From SZAS-103 sp038234715 (lineage in GTDB: Bacteria; Pseudomonadota; Gammaproteobacteria; Xanthomonadales; Xanthomonadaceae), in contig JBBQTD010000004.1 of NCBI GenBank assembly GCA_038234715.1, positions 81,896 through 145,895 of the forward strand: DNA of 64,000 nt, in the 5' to 3' direction. Numbering within the stretch: the first letter of the stretch is position 1; each line of letters begins with the position of its first letter. The position numbers and the translations under genes were made by a program. Shown here piece after piece: positions 1 to 9,500 of this stretch. The notes below the pieces were generated by a model, which saw only the letters and a program-made list of their open reading frames with translations, was not told the origin of the DNA and did no database searches.

Positions 1-2
1 AT

Positions 3-641
3 TGCCGGTATTGCTTCCGTCGGCATTTCCCGTACGCCATGGAAACCGCTGCGGCTGCGAACTGGGCTGCGTCGCTGGCCTACCTGCGGGCCGACTCGAG
101 CATCGCCGAAGTGCTGCTGTCCGGCGGCGACCCGCTGTCCCTGGCCACATCGAAGCTCGCCGAGCTCACCGACGCGCTGGCGGCGATCGGCCATGTCCGC
201 AGGCTGCGCATCCACACCCGCCTGCCGGTGGTGCTGCCCGAACGCGTGGACGCTGGATTGATCGACTGGCTGCGTAGCCTGCAGCAACAGGTCGTCATCG
301 TGATCCACGCCAACCATGCCAGCGAATTCGATGCCGACGTGGATGCCGCGCTGGGGCGCCTGCGCTCGACGGGCGCGACCCTGTTGAACCAGTCGGTGCT
401 GCTGCGTGGGGTCAACGATGACGCCGACGTGCTGGTTGCCTTGTCCGAGCGCCTGTTCGCCGCCGGCGTGCTGCCCTACTATCTGCACCAGCTCGACCGT
501 GTCGCCGGAACCGCTCATTTCGAGGTCCCGGATGCCGAGGCTCGCGCGTTGCACCTCACCTTGCGTTCACGCCTGCCCGGCTATCTGGTACCAAGCTTGG
601 CCAGGGAAGTCGCTGGAGAGCCCCATAAGACCCTGATGTAG
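3..641 (+). CDS. epmB: EF-P (R)-beta-lysine ligase partner: lysine 2,3-aminomutase (5' truncated by window edge)
   Basis: The visible part is the last 212 residues of a KamA-family radical SAM enzyme. The very first codons read CRYCFRRHFPY, which carries two of the three cysteines of the [4Fe-4S] cluster motif typical of lysine 2,3-aminomutases. In gammaproteobacteria the EpmB branch converts lysine to (R)-beta-lysine, which EpmA attaches to elongation factor P. The family is about 330-340 residues, so roughly the first third lies left of the window. The C-terminal core (HTRLPVVLPERVD, then LLNQSVLLRGVNDD and LPYYLHQLDRV) matches the family in order. The assignment to EpmB rather than a catabolic KamA rests on the short C-terminus and the inferred Xanthomonadales host. 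epmA and efp are not in the window. Confidence 0.85.
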   Translation, partial: CRYCFRRHFPYAMETAAAANWAASLAYLRADSSIAEVLLSGGDPLSLATSKLAELTDALAAIGHVRRLRIHTRLPVVLPERVDAGLIDWLRSLQQQVVIVIHANHASEFDADVDAALGRLRSTGATLLNQSVLLRGVNDDADVLVALSERLFAAGVLPYYLHQLDRVAGTAHFEVPDAEARALHLTLRSRLPGYLVPSLAREVAGEPHKTLM

Positions 642-729
642 CCTTCTGCGGTACCATCCACCCGCTGCAATCTGGCCAATCTGCTCGAATAAGTGTAAAT
701 AAACCGTTGAAGTCCCTAGAGCCTCAGGC

Positions 730-2802
730 ATGACCGCAAAAGAAACCGTCATCCGACTGCTGCTTGTGGAAGACCAACTCGAGGACGCCGAACACCTGAT
801 CAGCGTATTGCGCAACGGGGGCGTCGCCGTGCGTCCGCAGCGTGCACAGGACATCGCCGAACTGAAGACCCAATTGGCGGAAGGCACCGTGGACATGGTG
901 CTCGCTTCGCTGGATGCGAAGGCGCTGACCTTTGCCACGGTGATCGCCGCAGTCAATGCGAGCGGCAAGGATATTTCGGTCGTGGCAACGGCCGGCGCGT
1001 TCGAAGAGGACAAGGTGATCGCTGCACTCGTGGCTGGCGCGCGCGATGTCGCCCTGCGCGGCCGCCCCGACCACTTGCGGCTGGTCGTGCGCAACGAGTT
1101 CACGGTACTCGACAACAGGCGCGCGCTGCGCCGGATTGAAGCAGCGATGCACGAGTCCGAACGCCGCTGCGACTCACTGATCGCCTCTTCCCGCGACCCG
1201 ATCGCGTACGTGCATGAAGGCATGTACATCCGCGCGAACGAAGCCTACCTGGAGATGTTCGGCTACGAGGACTTCCTCGAGATCGAAGGCATGCCACTGA
1301 TGGACATGGTGGCCGAAACCGATGCCGACACCTTCAAGCAGCTGCTGCGCGACCTGGCCAAGGGCGAGCCGCCCCCGCGTTCGCTGGAACTGCGTGCGCG
1401 TCGCGCCGACGGTTCCGATTTCGATGCAACCCTGGAGTTCGCCCAGGCCAGTTACGAAGGCGAGGCCTGCCTGCAGATCATCTTCCGGCAGCGGACGATG
1501 GACGCGGACATGGCGCGCGAACTCGACGAGCTGCGCTACCGCGACCAGACCACGGGGCTGTCGAACCGCAGGCATTTCCTCGAACAGCTCGAACCGGTGG
1601 TGGCCAGCGCAGCCGCCGGCCGCAACGACCAGTTGTTGTTGCTGATCGAACCAGATCACTACAGCGCCCTGATGCAGGACATCGGCATCGCCCACACCGA
1701 CGAATTCCTCGCGCACCTGGCGAAACGCCTGCGCGAGACCGTCGGCGAGGATGTCATCAGCGCGCGCTTCGGCGACCACACCTTTGCGGTGCTCAAGACC
1801 GACTCGCCGCCGAATGCCAGCGTCGAGCTGGCCGAAAGCATCCGCGCGGCATTCCAGGGTTTCATCGTCGAGGCCGGCGAGCGCTCGGTGAACATCACCG
1901 TCAGCATCGGCGGCGTGCAGATCGGCGAGAAGATCGCGAGCCTGCAGCAGGTGCTCGGCAAGGCCGGCCAAGCCGTGAATTCGTGCAGCAACCTCGGTGG
2001 CAACCGGGTCGAGATCTTCGATCCGTCCGCGCGCGACCGCGCCGAAACCGAGCGCATCGATGCCTGGGTCAAGCGCATCAAGGATGCACTGACCGGCGAC
2101 GGGTTCGTGCTGCACTACCAGCCGATCATCAGCATGAACGGCCAACCCGGCGAGATGTACGAAACATTCCTGCGCATGAAGCTTGGCAGCGGCGAAGTCG
2201 TCCCGCCGCTGAGTTTCCTGCCGATCGGCGAAGAACATGGCCTGCTCGACGACATCGACCGCTGGGTGGTCACCCGCGCGATCCAGGTGCTGGCCGAACG
2301 CAAGAAGGCCGGCAAGCACACCACACTGGTCGTCAAGGTCACGCCGGCATCGCTGATGGAAGGCGGGCTAGAAGCGCTGATCATCGAGCAACTCAAGAAG
2401 TACGATGTCCCGGGCGACCGTCTCGTGCTGGAAATCCCCGAGTCGAAAGCCTTCACCAACCTGCGCGCGACCCAGGACCTGCAGAAGGCACTGCAGCCGC
2501 TGGGCTGCCGGATCGCATTGGAACAGTTCGGGTCCGGACTGAACTCGTTCCAGTTGCTGACCCACGTCGACGCCGCATTCCTCAAGATCGACCGCGGATT
2601 CATGGCCGACCTTGCGAAGACCCCGGACAACCAGAAAAAGATGCGCGAGATCACCACCGAAGGCCATCGCCTTGGCAAGCAGGTGATCGCCGAATTCGTG
2701 CAGGACGCAAGCAGCATGAGCGTGCTGTTCTCGGTCGGCGTCGACTACGTCGAAGGACACTTCCTGGCCGCGGCGGGGCCGGAGATGAATTACGAGTTCT
2801 GA
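730..2802 (+). CDS. fimX: FimX-like REC-PAS-GGDEF-EAL protein, type IV pilus regulator
   Basis: The product has 690 residues, almost the length of Pseudomonas and Xanthomonas FimX. The order is a receiver-like domain (about 8-125), PAS (about 150-270), GGDEF (about 285-430) and EAL (about 440-690). The GGDEF signature is degenerate (FGDHTF near residue 346) and the EAL signature is ETF (YETFLRM near 477). The later DDFGTG motif reads EQFGSG. Both catalytic functions should therefore be lost. This is the known FimX pattern, in which the EAL domain is a c-di-GMP receptor that acts with PilZ and PilB on type IV pilus assembly and twitching. The receiver domain also looks degenerate, with LLVEDQLEDAE at the start but no clear phospho-acceptor context. 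It sits alone downstream of epmB. Function is inferred from architecture and motif decay. Confidence 0.85.
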   Translation: MTAKETVIRLLLVEDQLEDAEHLISVLRNGGVAVRPQRAQDIAELKTQLAEGTVDMVLASLDAKALTFATVIAAVNASGKDISVVATAGAFEEDKVIAALVAGARDVALRGRPDHLRLVVRNEFTVLDNRRALRRIEAAMHESERRCDSLIASSRDPIAYVHEGMYIRANEAYLEMFGYEDFLEIEGMPLMDMVAETDADTFKQLLRDLAKGEPPPRSLELRARRADGSDFDATLEFAQASYEGEACLQIIFRQRTMDADMARELDELRYRDQTTGLSNRRHFLEQLEPVVASAAAGRNDQLLLLIEPDHYSALMQDIGIAHTDEFLAHLAKRLRETVGEDVISARFGDHTFAVLKTDSPPNASVELAESIRAAFQGFIVEAGERSVNITVSIGGVQIGEKIASLQQVLGKAGQAVNSCSNLGGNRVEIFDPSARDRAETERIDAWVKRIKDALTGDGFVLHYQPIISMNGQPGEMYETFLRMKLGSGEVVPPLSFLPIGEEHGLLDDIDRWVVTRAIQVLAERKKAGKHTTLVVKVTPASLMEGGLEALIIEQLKKYDVPGDRLVLEIPESKAFTNLRATQDLQKALQPLGCRIALEQFGSGLNSFQLLTHVDAAFLKIDRGFMADLAKTPDNQKKMREITTEGHRLGKQVIAEFVQDASSMSVLFSVGVDYVEGHFLAAAGPEMNYEF

Positions 2803-3036
2803 CGGATCGGGCTTTGCACCGACGGTCGCACTCTGCCCTTGCGTCTCTCGCTGGTTGACCGTTGACTGTTGTCCCTCAGCCATCCAGCGTCACCCACGCG
2901 CGTTGAAAAGACGCCTGGCAACGCATGCGGCAGTTGGGGTTCGTGCATGACGCTAGCCAGCGGCTCCGGGATGCATCCCATGATGCGTGCGTGGCTTTCC
3001 GGTGTCTGGGCAATACGTCCGAACGCTGCGGTCATG

Positions 3037-3435
3037 TCGCCCGACAGCGCGGCGATGTTGCCTTGCATCGCGTCGATGTTTTCCATCATCGCAGCCCCGA
3101 TGCACATCATTGCGGCTCCGATGTAGATCATTGCACCTCCGATGCACATCATCGCGGCTCCGATGTACATCATTGCAGCTCCGATGCACATCATCGCGGC
3201 TCCGATGCACATCATTGCGGCTCCGATGCACATCATCGCGGCAATGATTTCCATCATGGCGCCGATGTTTGCCATCCTGGCGGCGATGGTGTTCAACATC
3301 GCAATGATGTTTCCCCTCCTCGCGGCGATGTTGATGATCCCCGCGCCGATGTTGCCCAACGTGGCGCCGATGTTTCCCATCATTGCCGCGATGCTTCCCA
3401 TCATGGCCCGGGTTCATCCGGCCATGATCCTGATG
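3037..3435. repeat. Array 1: 19 tandem degenerate 21-bp units
   Basis: Nineteen consecutive units of exactly 21 bp fill 399 bp. The central units (3100-3225) are nearly identical, with plus-strand consensus ATGCACATCATCGCGGCTCC plus G; the outer units drift but keep the period. Because 21 is a multiple of three, every frame shows heptapeptides. Plus-strand units read M-H-I-I-A-A-P, with one in-frame TAG at 3124-3126. A minus-strand frame (open 3404 to 2790) reads M-M-G-N-I-G/A-A and M-M-C-I-G-A-A. A second minus frame (3621 to 2953) and another plus frame (2925-3560) are also open, so openness alone does not show which is translated. The array occupies most of the 850-bp gap between fimX and lexA. 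I see no known domain. It matches the design of the arrays at 22.1 kb and 51.3 kb. Confidence 0.9.
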
Positions 3436-3633
3436 CGTCCGGACACAAGTGGGTTTTGCTGAACAACTTTTCCTGCTTCCTGCAGGGGCGCTCCCGCTTC
3501 CCTGACGAGCTTCGTGGTGCTTCCCGATCGTGTGGACTTCCCGATCTGTTTGCCCGCTGACCGATCCATCAGCCGCGGTTTGCTCGGGTTTCCCGTCCAG
3601 CCGAGAGAAATTTCTGGACAACTGCCAGCTATC

Positions 3634-3651
3634 GGTGTATCAATTTATACC
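3634..3651. promoter_or_regulatory. Candidate LexA operator overlapping the lexA translation start
   Basis: The imperfect palindrome GGTGTATCAATTTATACC ends one base before the lexA start codon. The outer half-sites pair well (GGT/ACC and TA/TA), with mismatches at the fourth pair and the centre. Auto-repressed lexA genes of imuB-dnaE2 cassettes usually carry an operator near the start. No Shine-Dalgarno stands out here, so the site may also cover the ribosome binding region. The match to any known LexA box is unproven. Confidence 0.35.
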
Positions 3652-3652
3652 C

Positions 3653-4294
3653 ATGAAAACCATCACCGCCCGCCAGCAATCCGTCCTCGACCATCTGCGC
3701 GCCCAACTCGCCGCGGAAGGCCGCCCCCCCACCCTGACCGAAATCGCGATGGCGTTCGATATCGGCCTGAACGCCGCGCGCAAGCACGTGCATGCGCTTG
3801 CCGCGAAGGGCTTCGTGGAGCTCGCGCCAGGCAAGGCGCGCGGCATCCGCCTGATCGAGGCGCGCTCGCGCAGGTCCAGGCGCCCGCAGCTTTCGCCCGC
3901 CCGACCAACCCTGCTCGAACTGCCGCTGGTTGGCCGGGTTGCGGCAGGCAGCCCGATCATGTCCGAAGGCAACATCGAGGCACGCTACGGCATCGACGCC
4001 GCTCTGTTCCGGCCACGCGCGGATTACCTGCTGCGCGTGGAAGGCGAGAGCATGCGCGATGCGGGCATCCGCGACGGCGACCTGATCGCCGTGCACCGCA
4101 CGCCCGAGGCCCTGGACGGCCAGATCGTCGTTGCCCGCATCGAGGACGAGATCACCGTCAAGCGTCTGCGCACCGAACCCCACCGCTTGCTGCTGTTACC
4201 CGCCAATCCCGATTTCCAGCCGATCGTGGTCGATGCGCGCTCCGGCAGCTTCGCGATCGAAGGCGTGTACGTCGGCGCGATCCGCAGGGCCTGA
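3653..4294 (+). CDS. lexA: LexA repressor heading the imuA-imuB-dnaE2 operon
   Basis: The 213-residue product has an N-terminal winged-helix (TARQQSVLDHLRAQLAAEG, then PTLTEIAMAFDI) and a C-terminal S24 peptidase domain. The self-cleavage bond is Ala98-Gly99 (VAAGS), and the catalytic dyad is Ser133 (GESM) and Lys170 (TVKRL). ATG 3653 was chosen over upstream codons because the family begins at MKTITARQQ. It represses SOS genes until RecA-stimulated self-cleavage. It is followed after 3 bp by imuA, so it probably represses its own mutasome operon. In xanthomonads such a cassette-linked LexA is often a second paralogue, which cannot be tested here. The start codon follows a palindrome rather than a clear ribosome binding site. 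Confidence 0.93.
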   Translation: MKTITARQQSVLDHLRAQLAAEGRPPTLTEIAMAFDIGLNAARKHVHALAAKGFVELAPGKARGIRLIEARSRRSRRPQLSPARPTLLELPLVGRVAAGSPIMSEGNIEARYGIDAALFRPRADYLLRVEGESMRDAGIRDGDLIAVHRTPEALDGQIVVARIEDEITVKRLRTEPHRLLLLPANPDFQPIVVDARSGSFAIEGVYVGAIRRA

Positions 4295-4297
4295 GAC

Positions 4298-4948
4298 ATG
4301 CAAGGCCATGGGGTGCGGCGGCATGGGGTGCACGAAGCCGACTGTCTGCAACAGGCATTGCACGACGGCAGCGTGTTTCGCGGCGGTCGCGCGCGGCAGG
4401 CACATGACGGACTCGCGAGTGGCAACCCCGCGCTGGATGCAGCACTGCCCTGGAACGGTTTTCCACGCGGTGCGCTGACCGAACTTCTGGTCGGCGCCGA
4501 TGGCCTTGGCGAACTCTCCCTGCTGATGCCTGCGCTCGCACGCCTGGCCGTGCGCGAGCACATCGCCCTGGTGTCGCCACCCTATATTCCTTATGCGCCC
4601 GCACTTGTACGCGCGGGGCTGCCACTGGCGCGGCTTGCATGGATCGACGCACCTGCCGAACGCGCGTTGTGGGCGGCCGAGCAATGCCTGCGCGCGGGCT
4701 GCCTCGGCGCAGCCCTGGTCTGGAGCACCGGCGGCGATGAGCGCGCGTTGCGGCGCCTGCAGGTGGCGGCCGAGGACGGCGGCAGTTTCGGTTTCGTATT
4801 CCGCCCTGCACGGCATGCGGCCAATCCAAGCCCTGCGGCGTTGCGCTTGCTGATCGATGCGGACGCGGGTGCGACCCGATTGCGCGTGCTCAAGTGTCGT
4901 GGCACGCAACCCCCCACCGCACCCCTGCTGCACGCGCGGACGCATTGA
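4298..4948 (+). CDS. imuA: ImuA, translesion synthesis accessory protein
   Basis: The 216-residue protein belongs to the RecA/SulA-like ImuA family found only in lexA-imuAB-dnaE2 cassettes. The core runs LASGNPALDAALPWNGFPRGALTE, then LARLAVREHIALVSPP and LARLAWIDAPAERALWAAEQ. ImuA works with ImuB and DnaE2 in damage-induced mutagenesis, and ImuA-type proteins have been linked to RecA in other species. The ATG lies 3 bp after the lexA stop, and imuB starts 9 bp after the imuA stop, which supports one transcript. The P-loop of true RecA is not evident. The first about 30 residues are poorly conserved, so a later start is possible. Confidence 0.88.
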   Translation: MQGHGVRRHGVHEADCLQQALHDGSVFRGGRARQAHDGLASGNPALDAALPWNGFPRGALTELLVGADGLGELSLLMPALARLAVREHIALVSPPYIPYAPALVRAGLPLARLAWIDAPAERALWAAEQCLRAGCLGAALVWSTGGDERALRRLQVAAEDGGSFGFVFRPARHAANPSPAALRLLIDADAGATRLRVLKCRGTQPPTAPLLHARTH

Positions 4949-4957
4949 GGCCCTACC

Positions 4958-6589
4958 GTGTCGACCCTGTGGGCTTGCTTCGCCCTGCCCGAGTTGCCAC
5001 TGGAATCGATCGAGGGGCCGGGAATCGGGAATCGGGAATCGGGAATCGGGAAAGCAGGAGCAGCACCTGGCCTCAATCTGATCCACGCAGACGCAGGAAT
5101 GGTCGATTTCCGCTGTGGTTCTTCCGATTCCCGATACCCCATTCCCGATTCCCGGCCTTTCGCCATCCACGATGGTTCCGCGCAACGCCCAGGCATCGTC
5201 TGCGCCAATAGCGCCGCACGCGCTGCCGGCATCCGTGCGGGCATGGCGCTTGCACAGGCACAGGCATTGGTTCCGGAACTGCTCGCGCAACGCCACGATC
5301 CGCAGGCGCAGGCGCGGCGCCTGGAATTGCTCGGCGCCCTCGCCTACGGATTCAGCAGCCAGGTCGTGCTGGAGCCTCCCGATGCGGTGCTGCTTGAAAT
5401 CGGCGCAAGTCGCAGACTGTTCGGGGACTGGCCCGACATCGAGCGCGCATTGCGCACGCGGCTTGCCGAACTCGGCCATCGCCACACCCTGGCAGCGGCA
5501 CCGACGCCCGCAGCCGCGCGCGTGCTCGCGGGGCTTGCCGATGGCTACGCGGTCGTACAACCGCAACACCTGCTGCGCGTGCTTGCACGGGTGCCGATCG
5601 GCTCCGCGCGCCTGTCGGCCGAGCACACCGAGGAACTGCGCCGGATTGGCGCGCGCACGCTGCACGATGTGTTCGTGCTGCCGCGCGCAGCGCTGGCGCG
5701 CCGGTTCGGCAAAGGCCTGCTGCAGGCGCTCGACTGGCTGCGCGGAACCGAGCCCGATCCGCGCGAACCCTATCGGCCCGCGGATCGCTTCGAACGCCGG
5801 ATCGCATTCGACTACGGCATTGCGCGACAGGACGCGTTGCGTTTTCCGCTGCAGCGCCTTGCGCGCGAATTCGCCGCATTCCTGCACGCCCGCGATGGCG
5901 GAGTACTGCGTTTCGCACTGCGTTTCGAGCACGATCCGCTCGAGCAGGATCGGCACCAGCCAAGCGTTGCCGCAACCGTGCTCGATGTCGGATTGCGCAA
6001 GCCTTGCCGGGATGCGGATGCGCTGTTCGAAGCCGCCTGGCAGGCCCTCGAGCGCGTCGCCCTGCCCGCGCCCGCGCATGCGCTCGCACTGGTCGCCGAA
6101 GACCTGCCGCCCTTCGCACCGGAGCTGCGCGACCTGTTCGACCCCGGCCTGCGCGGATCGCTGGACCTCGATGCGCTCGCCGAACGCCTGCGCGCGCGCC
6201 TGGGCGAAGGCGTCGTGCGCGAACTCGCATTGCACGCCGATCATCGACCCGAACGCGCGTGGCGCATCGCCGATGCGCAGGCCCCGTATCGGCAAGACAA
6301 ACACGCTATTGCCAGGCAGGACACCACTGCCGCATTGCCGCGCCCAATGTGGCTGTTGCCAAGGCCGATCCCGTTGCGCGGCCGGATCGTGCGCATCGAC
6401 GGCACGCCGGAACGCATCGAGACCGGATGGTGGGACGACGACGATGTGCGTCGCGACTACGTGATCGCCGAACTCGAAACCGGACAGCGCGCATGGCTGT
6501 ATCGCACGGTCGATGCGGGCAACGCGACGCCTGTGCAGGGTGCGGACCATCGCGCGCAAGGCTGGATGCTGCACGGCTGGTTCGCATGA
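4958..6589 (+). CDS. imuB: ImuB, inactive Y-family polymerase-like mutasome hub
   Basis: The 543-residue product is a Y-family polymerase homologue of the ImuB type. It keeps palm/finger-like segments (ARAAGIRAGMALAQAQAL; LLEIGASRRLFGDW; a helix-hairpin-helix-like stretch ELRRIGARTLHDVFVLPR) but lacks the acidic triad of active polymerases. In known systems ImuB bridges the beta clamp and DnaE2. The unusual part is residues about 21-67 (roughly 5018-5160). Between the conserved opening PELPLESIE and the conserved RPFAIHDGSAQRPG it contains an in-frame insert made from a GGGAATCGGGAATC palindrome (GIGNRESGIG ... SRYPIPDSRP). The ORF stays open. The stop overlaps the dnaE2 start (ATGA), indicating translational coupling. 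Confidence 0.9.
   Translation: MSTLWACFALPELPLESIEGPGIGNRESGIGKAGAAPGLNLIHADAGMVDFRCGSSDSRYPIPDSRPFAIHDGSAQRPGIVCANSAARAAGIRAGMALAQAQALVPELLAQRHDPQAQARRLELLGALAYGFSSQVVLEPPDAVLLEIGASRRLFGDWPDIERALRTRLAELGHRHTLAAAPTPAAARVLAGLADGYAVVQPQHLLRVLARVPIGSARLSAEHTEELRRIGARTLHDVFVLPRAALARRFGKGLLQALDWLRGTEPDPREPYRPADRFERRIAFDYGIARQDALRFPLQRLAREFAAFLHARDGGVLRFALRFEHDPLEQDRHQPSVAATVLDVGLRKPCRDADALFEAAWQALERVALPAPAHALALVAEDLPPFAPELRDLFDPGLRGSLDLDALAERLRARLGEGVVRELALHADHRPERAWRIADAQAPYRQDKHAIARQDTTAALPRPMWLLPRPIPLRGRIVRIDGTPERIETGWWDDDDVRRDYVIAELETGQRAWLYRTVDAGNATPVQGADHRAQGWMLHGWFA
5018..5160. repeat. Palindromic GGGAATC element inserted in frame within imuB
   Basis: The left arm carries four tandem copies of GGAATCGG (about 5027-5052), and the right arm carries the complement (GATTCCCGATACCCC, then ATTCCCGATTCCC; about 5126-5156). 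The two arms can form a long hairpin around a loop of about 75 bp. Similar GGGAATCGGGAATC repeats are widespread in intergenic regions of Xanthomonadaceae; that is recalled knowledge, not measured here. Here the element adds about 47 codons without a stop or frameshift. Confidence 0.75.
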
Positions 6590-9500
6590 AGCGCGCCGCA
6601 TCGCAAAGGCGCCTGTCGCGTCGGCTGCGACACCGCGCCGTTGCACGCACGCACAACGGCATCGCGGCACGAGCGCAAGTCGAACCGGTGGCCTACGCCG
6701 AGTTGCACTGCCTGTCGAACTTCAGTTTTCAGCGCGGCGCATCGCATGCGGAAGAATTGTTCGAGCGCGCCTCGAAGCTCGGCTACGGCGCGCTGGCGAT
6801 CACCGACGAATGCTCGCTTGCCGGCATCGTGCGTGCACTGCTTGCGTCCGAGGCGCAGCGGCTCAAGCTGATCGTCGGCAGCGAGTTCACCCTCGTCGAT
6901 GAATTGAAGTGCGTGCTGCTGTGCATCCATCGTGCCGGCTACAGCGCATTGAGCCGCTTGATCACCCATGCGCGTCGCGCCGCCGGGAAGGGTGGATACC
7001 GCCTGCAGCGCGAGGATTTCGATGCGATCGACTGCACCGGGCTGATCGCACTGTGGATTCCGCGCGCGCCGGAACAGTGGAACGGGGAACTTGCATGGAT
7101 GCGCGAACGCTTCGGCGAACGCCTGCGCATCGCGCTCGAGCTGCATCGCGAGGCAGGCGATGACGCACGCCTTCGCGACCTGCACGCGCTTTCGAAACAC
7201 AGCGGCGTGCGGCTGGTCGCCGCGGGCGACGTGCACATGCATGGACGCGGAAGACGCGCCCTGCAGGACACGCTGACCGCGATCCGCAGGCAAAGCACCA
7301 TCGCCGAATGCGGGCACGCATTGTTCCCGAACGGCGAACGCCACCTGCGCTCACGGCGTGCGCTTGCGGCGCTGTATCCACGGGCAGCTCTCGACGAAAC
7401 CGTTCGCATCGCGAACCGCTGCTCCTTCAACCTGCGCGAGCTGCGCTACGACTACCCGCAGGAACTCGTTCCCGCAGGCCATACGCCGACCACGCATCTG
7501 CGCGCATTGACCGAAGCAGGTGCGCGATGCCGCTGGCCAGGTGGCGTTCCGGCAAAGGTGCACGAACTGATCGAGAAGGAACTCCAGCTCATCGCGGAAC
7601 TGCGCTACGAAGCATTCTTCCTGACCGTCGAGGACGTCGTGCGCTGGGCACGCGATCACGCGATCCTGTGCCAGGGCCGCGGCTCGGCCGCGAACTCGGC
7701 GGTCTGCTACTGCCTTGGCATCACCTCGGTCGACCCGGATCGCATCCACGTCCTGTTCGAGCGTTTCATCTCGAAGGAGCGCGACGAGCCGCCCGACATC
7801 GATGTCGATTTCGAGCACGAGCGGCGCGAGGAGGTCATCCAGTACATCTACGCCAAGTACGGTCGCGAACGTGCCGCGCTCGCAGCAACCGTGATCAGCT
7901 ACCGCAGCAAGAGCGCTGCGCGCGATGTCGGGCGCGCGCTCGGCCTGGCCACCGACCAGCTCGAACAACTCGCCGGCGCGTTCAACTGGGCGCATGGCGA
8001 CGTGCCGGTCGAGACGCGCCTGCGCGAAGGCGGCTTCGATCCCGGCAGCGCGACGATGCGGCGCGTGGTGAAGCTCGCGCAGATGCTGTGGGGATTTCCG
8101 CGGCATCTGTCGCAGCACGTCGGCGGTTTCGTGATCTCGGGTGCGCCGCTGTGGGACCTGGTGCCGGTCGAGAATGCAGCGATGCAAGACCGCACGATCA
8201 TCCAGTGGGACAAGGACGACCTGGAAACGCTCGGCCTGCTCAAGGTCGATTGCCTCGCGCTCGGCATGCTCACCTGCATCCGCAAGTGTTTCGACCTGCT
8301 GCGACGCCATCGCGGGCTGGACAAGTGCCTCGCGGATTTCCAGGGAGACGATCCGGACACCTACGCGATGATCCAGCGCGCCGATACCATCGGCGTGTTC
8401 CAGATCGAATCGCGCGCGCAGATGTCGATGCTGCCGCGGCTGAAACCGAAGAGCTTCTACGATCTGGTGATCGAAGTCGCGATCGTGCGGCCCGGCCCGA
8501 TCCAGGGCGGCATGGTGCATCCCTACCTGCAGCGTCGCCAGATCGAGCACGAACGCGTCGCCCAGGGGTTGCCGCCCGTAGACCCGGACTCCGAGGATTT
8601 CCGCGCCACCTACCACCACCCGAAAATGATCGACGTACTCGGCCGTACCTGCGGCGTGCCGATCTTCCAGGAACAGGTGATGCATCTGCTGCAGGTCGCT
8701 GCAGATTTCAGCGGCGGCGAAGCCGATGAATTGCGCCGTTCGATGGCGGCATGGAAACGCAGTGGCGGCCTCGAGCATTTTCGCGAACGCATCGTCACGC
8801 GGATGACCGCGAACGGTTACCCGATGGACTATATCGAACGCATCATCGAGCAGATCAAGGGTTTCGGCAGTTATGGATTCCCCGAATCGCATGCGGCGAG
8901 TTTCGCGCTGCTCGCGTATGTGTCCTCGTGGCTGAAATGCCATGAACCGGCCGCGTTCGCATGCGCACTGCTCAACTCGTTGCCGATGGGTTTCTATGCG
9001 CCGGCGCAGATCGTCGCCGACCTGCGTCGCCACGATGTCGCCGTGCGTCCGGTCGATGCGACGATGAGCGACTGGGACTTCACACTCGAGACCGATGCAC
9101 GCGAGGCGCTGTGCCTGCGCCTTGGTCTGCGCATGGTTTCCGGTCTTTCGGAGGATGTCGCGAAGGCCATGCTCGAGGCGCGCGCACGCGCGCCATTCCG
9201 CGATGTCGCCGACCTCGTTGCACGAGCGAAGCTCGATGCACGCGCGGCACGTCTTCTCGCTGCCGCCGATGCGTTGCGCAGCGTGTCAGGCCATCGGCAT
9301 CGCGCGTACTGGGACATCGCCGGCAGCGATGCGCGCGACGACGCCTTGGGTGGCGCACGCGTCGACGAGATGGATGCCCCCCTGCGTTCGCCTACCGTGT
9401 ACGAGGATACCTTTGCCGACTACGCGAGCACCGGTTTGACCCTCGGCACGCATCCGCTGCAGTTGATCCGCGCGCAGCTGCAGCAACGGCGCATGCGTCG

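Noticed and set aside
3100..3225. The near-identical repeats of array 1 as a CRISPR array
   Set aside because: Units are directly adjacent with no unique spacers, and no cas genes are nearby.
6004..6585. The 194-codon upstream extension of dnaE2
   Set aside because: It lies entirely within imuB, and ATG 6586 forms the usual ATGA overlap.
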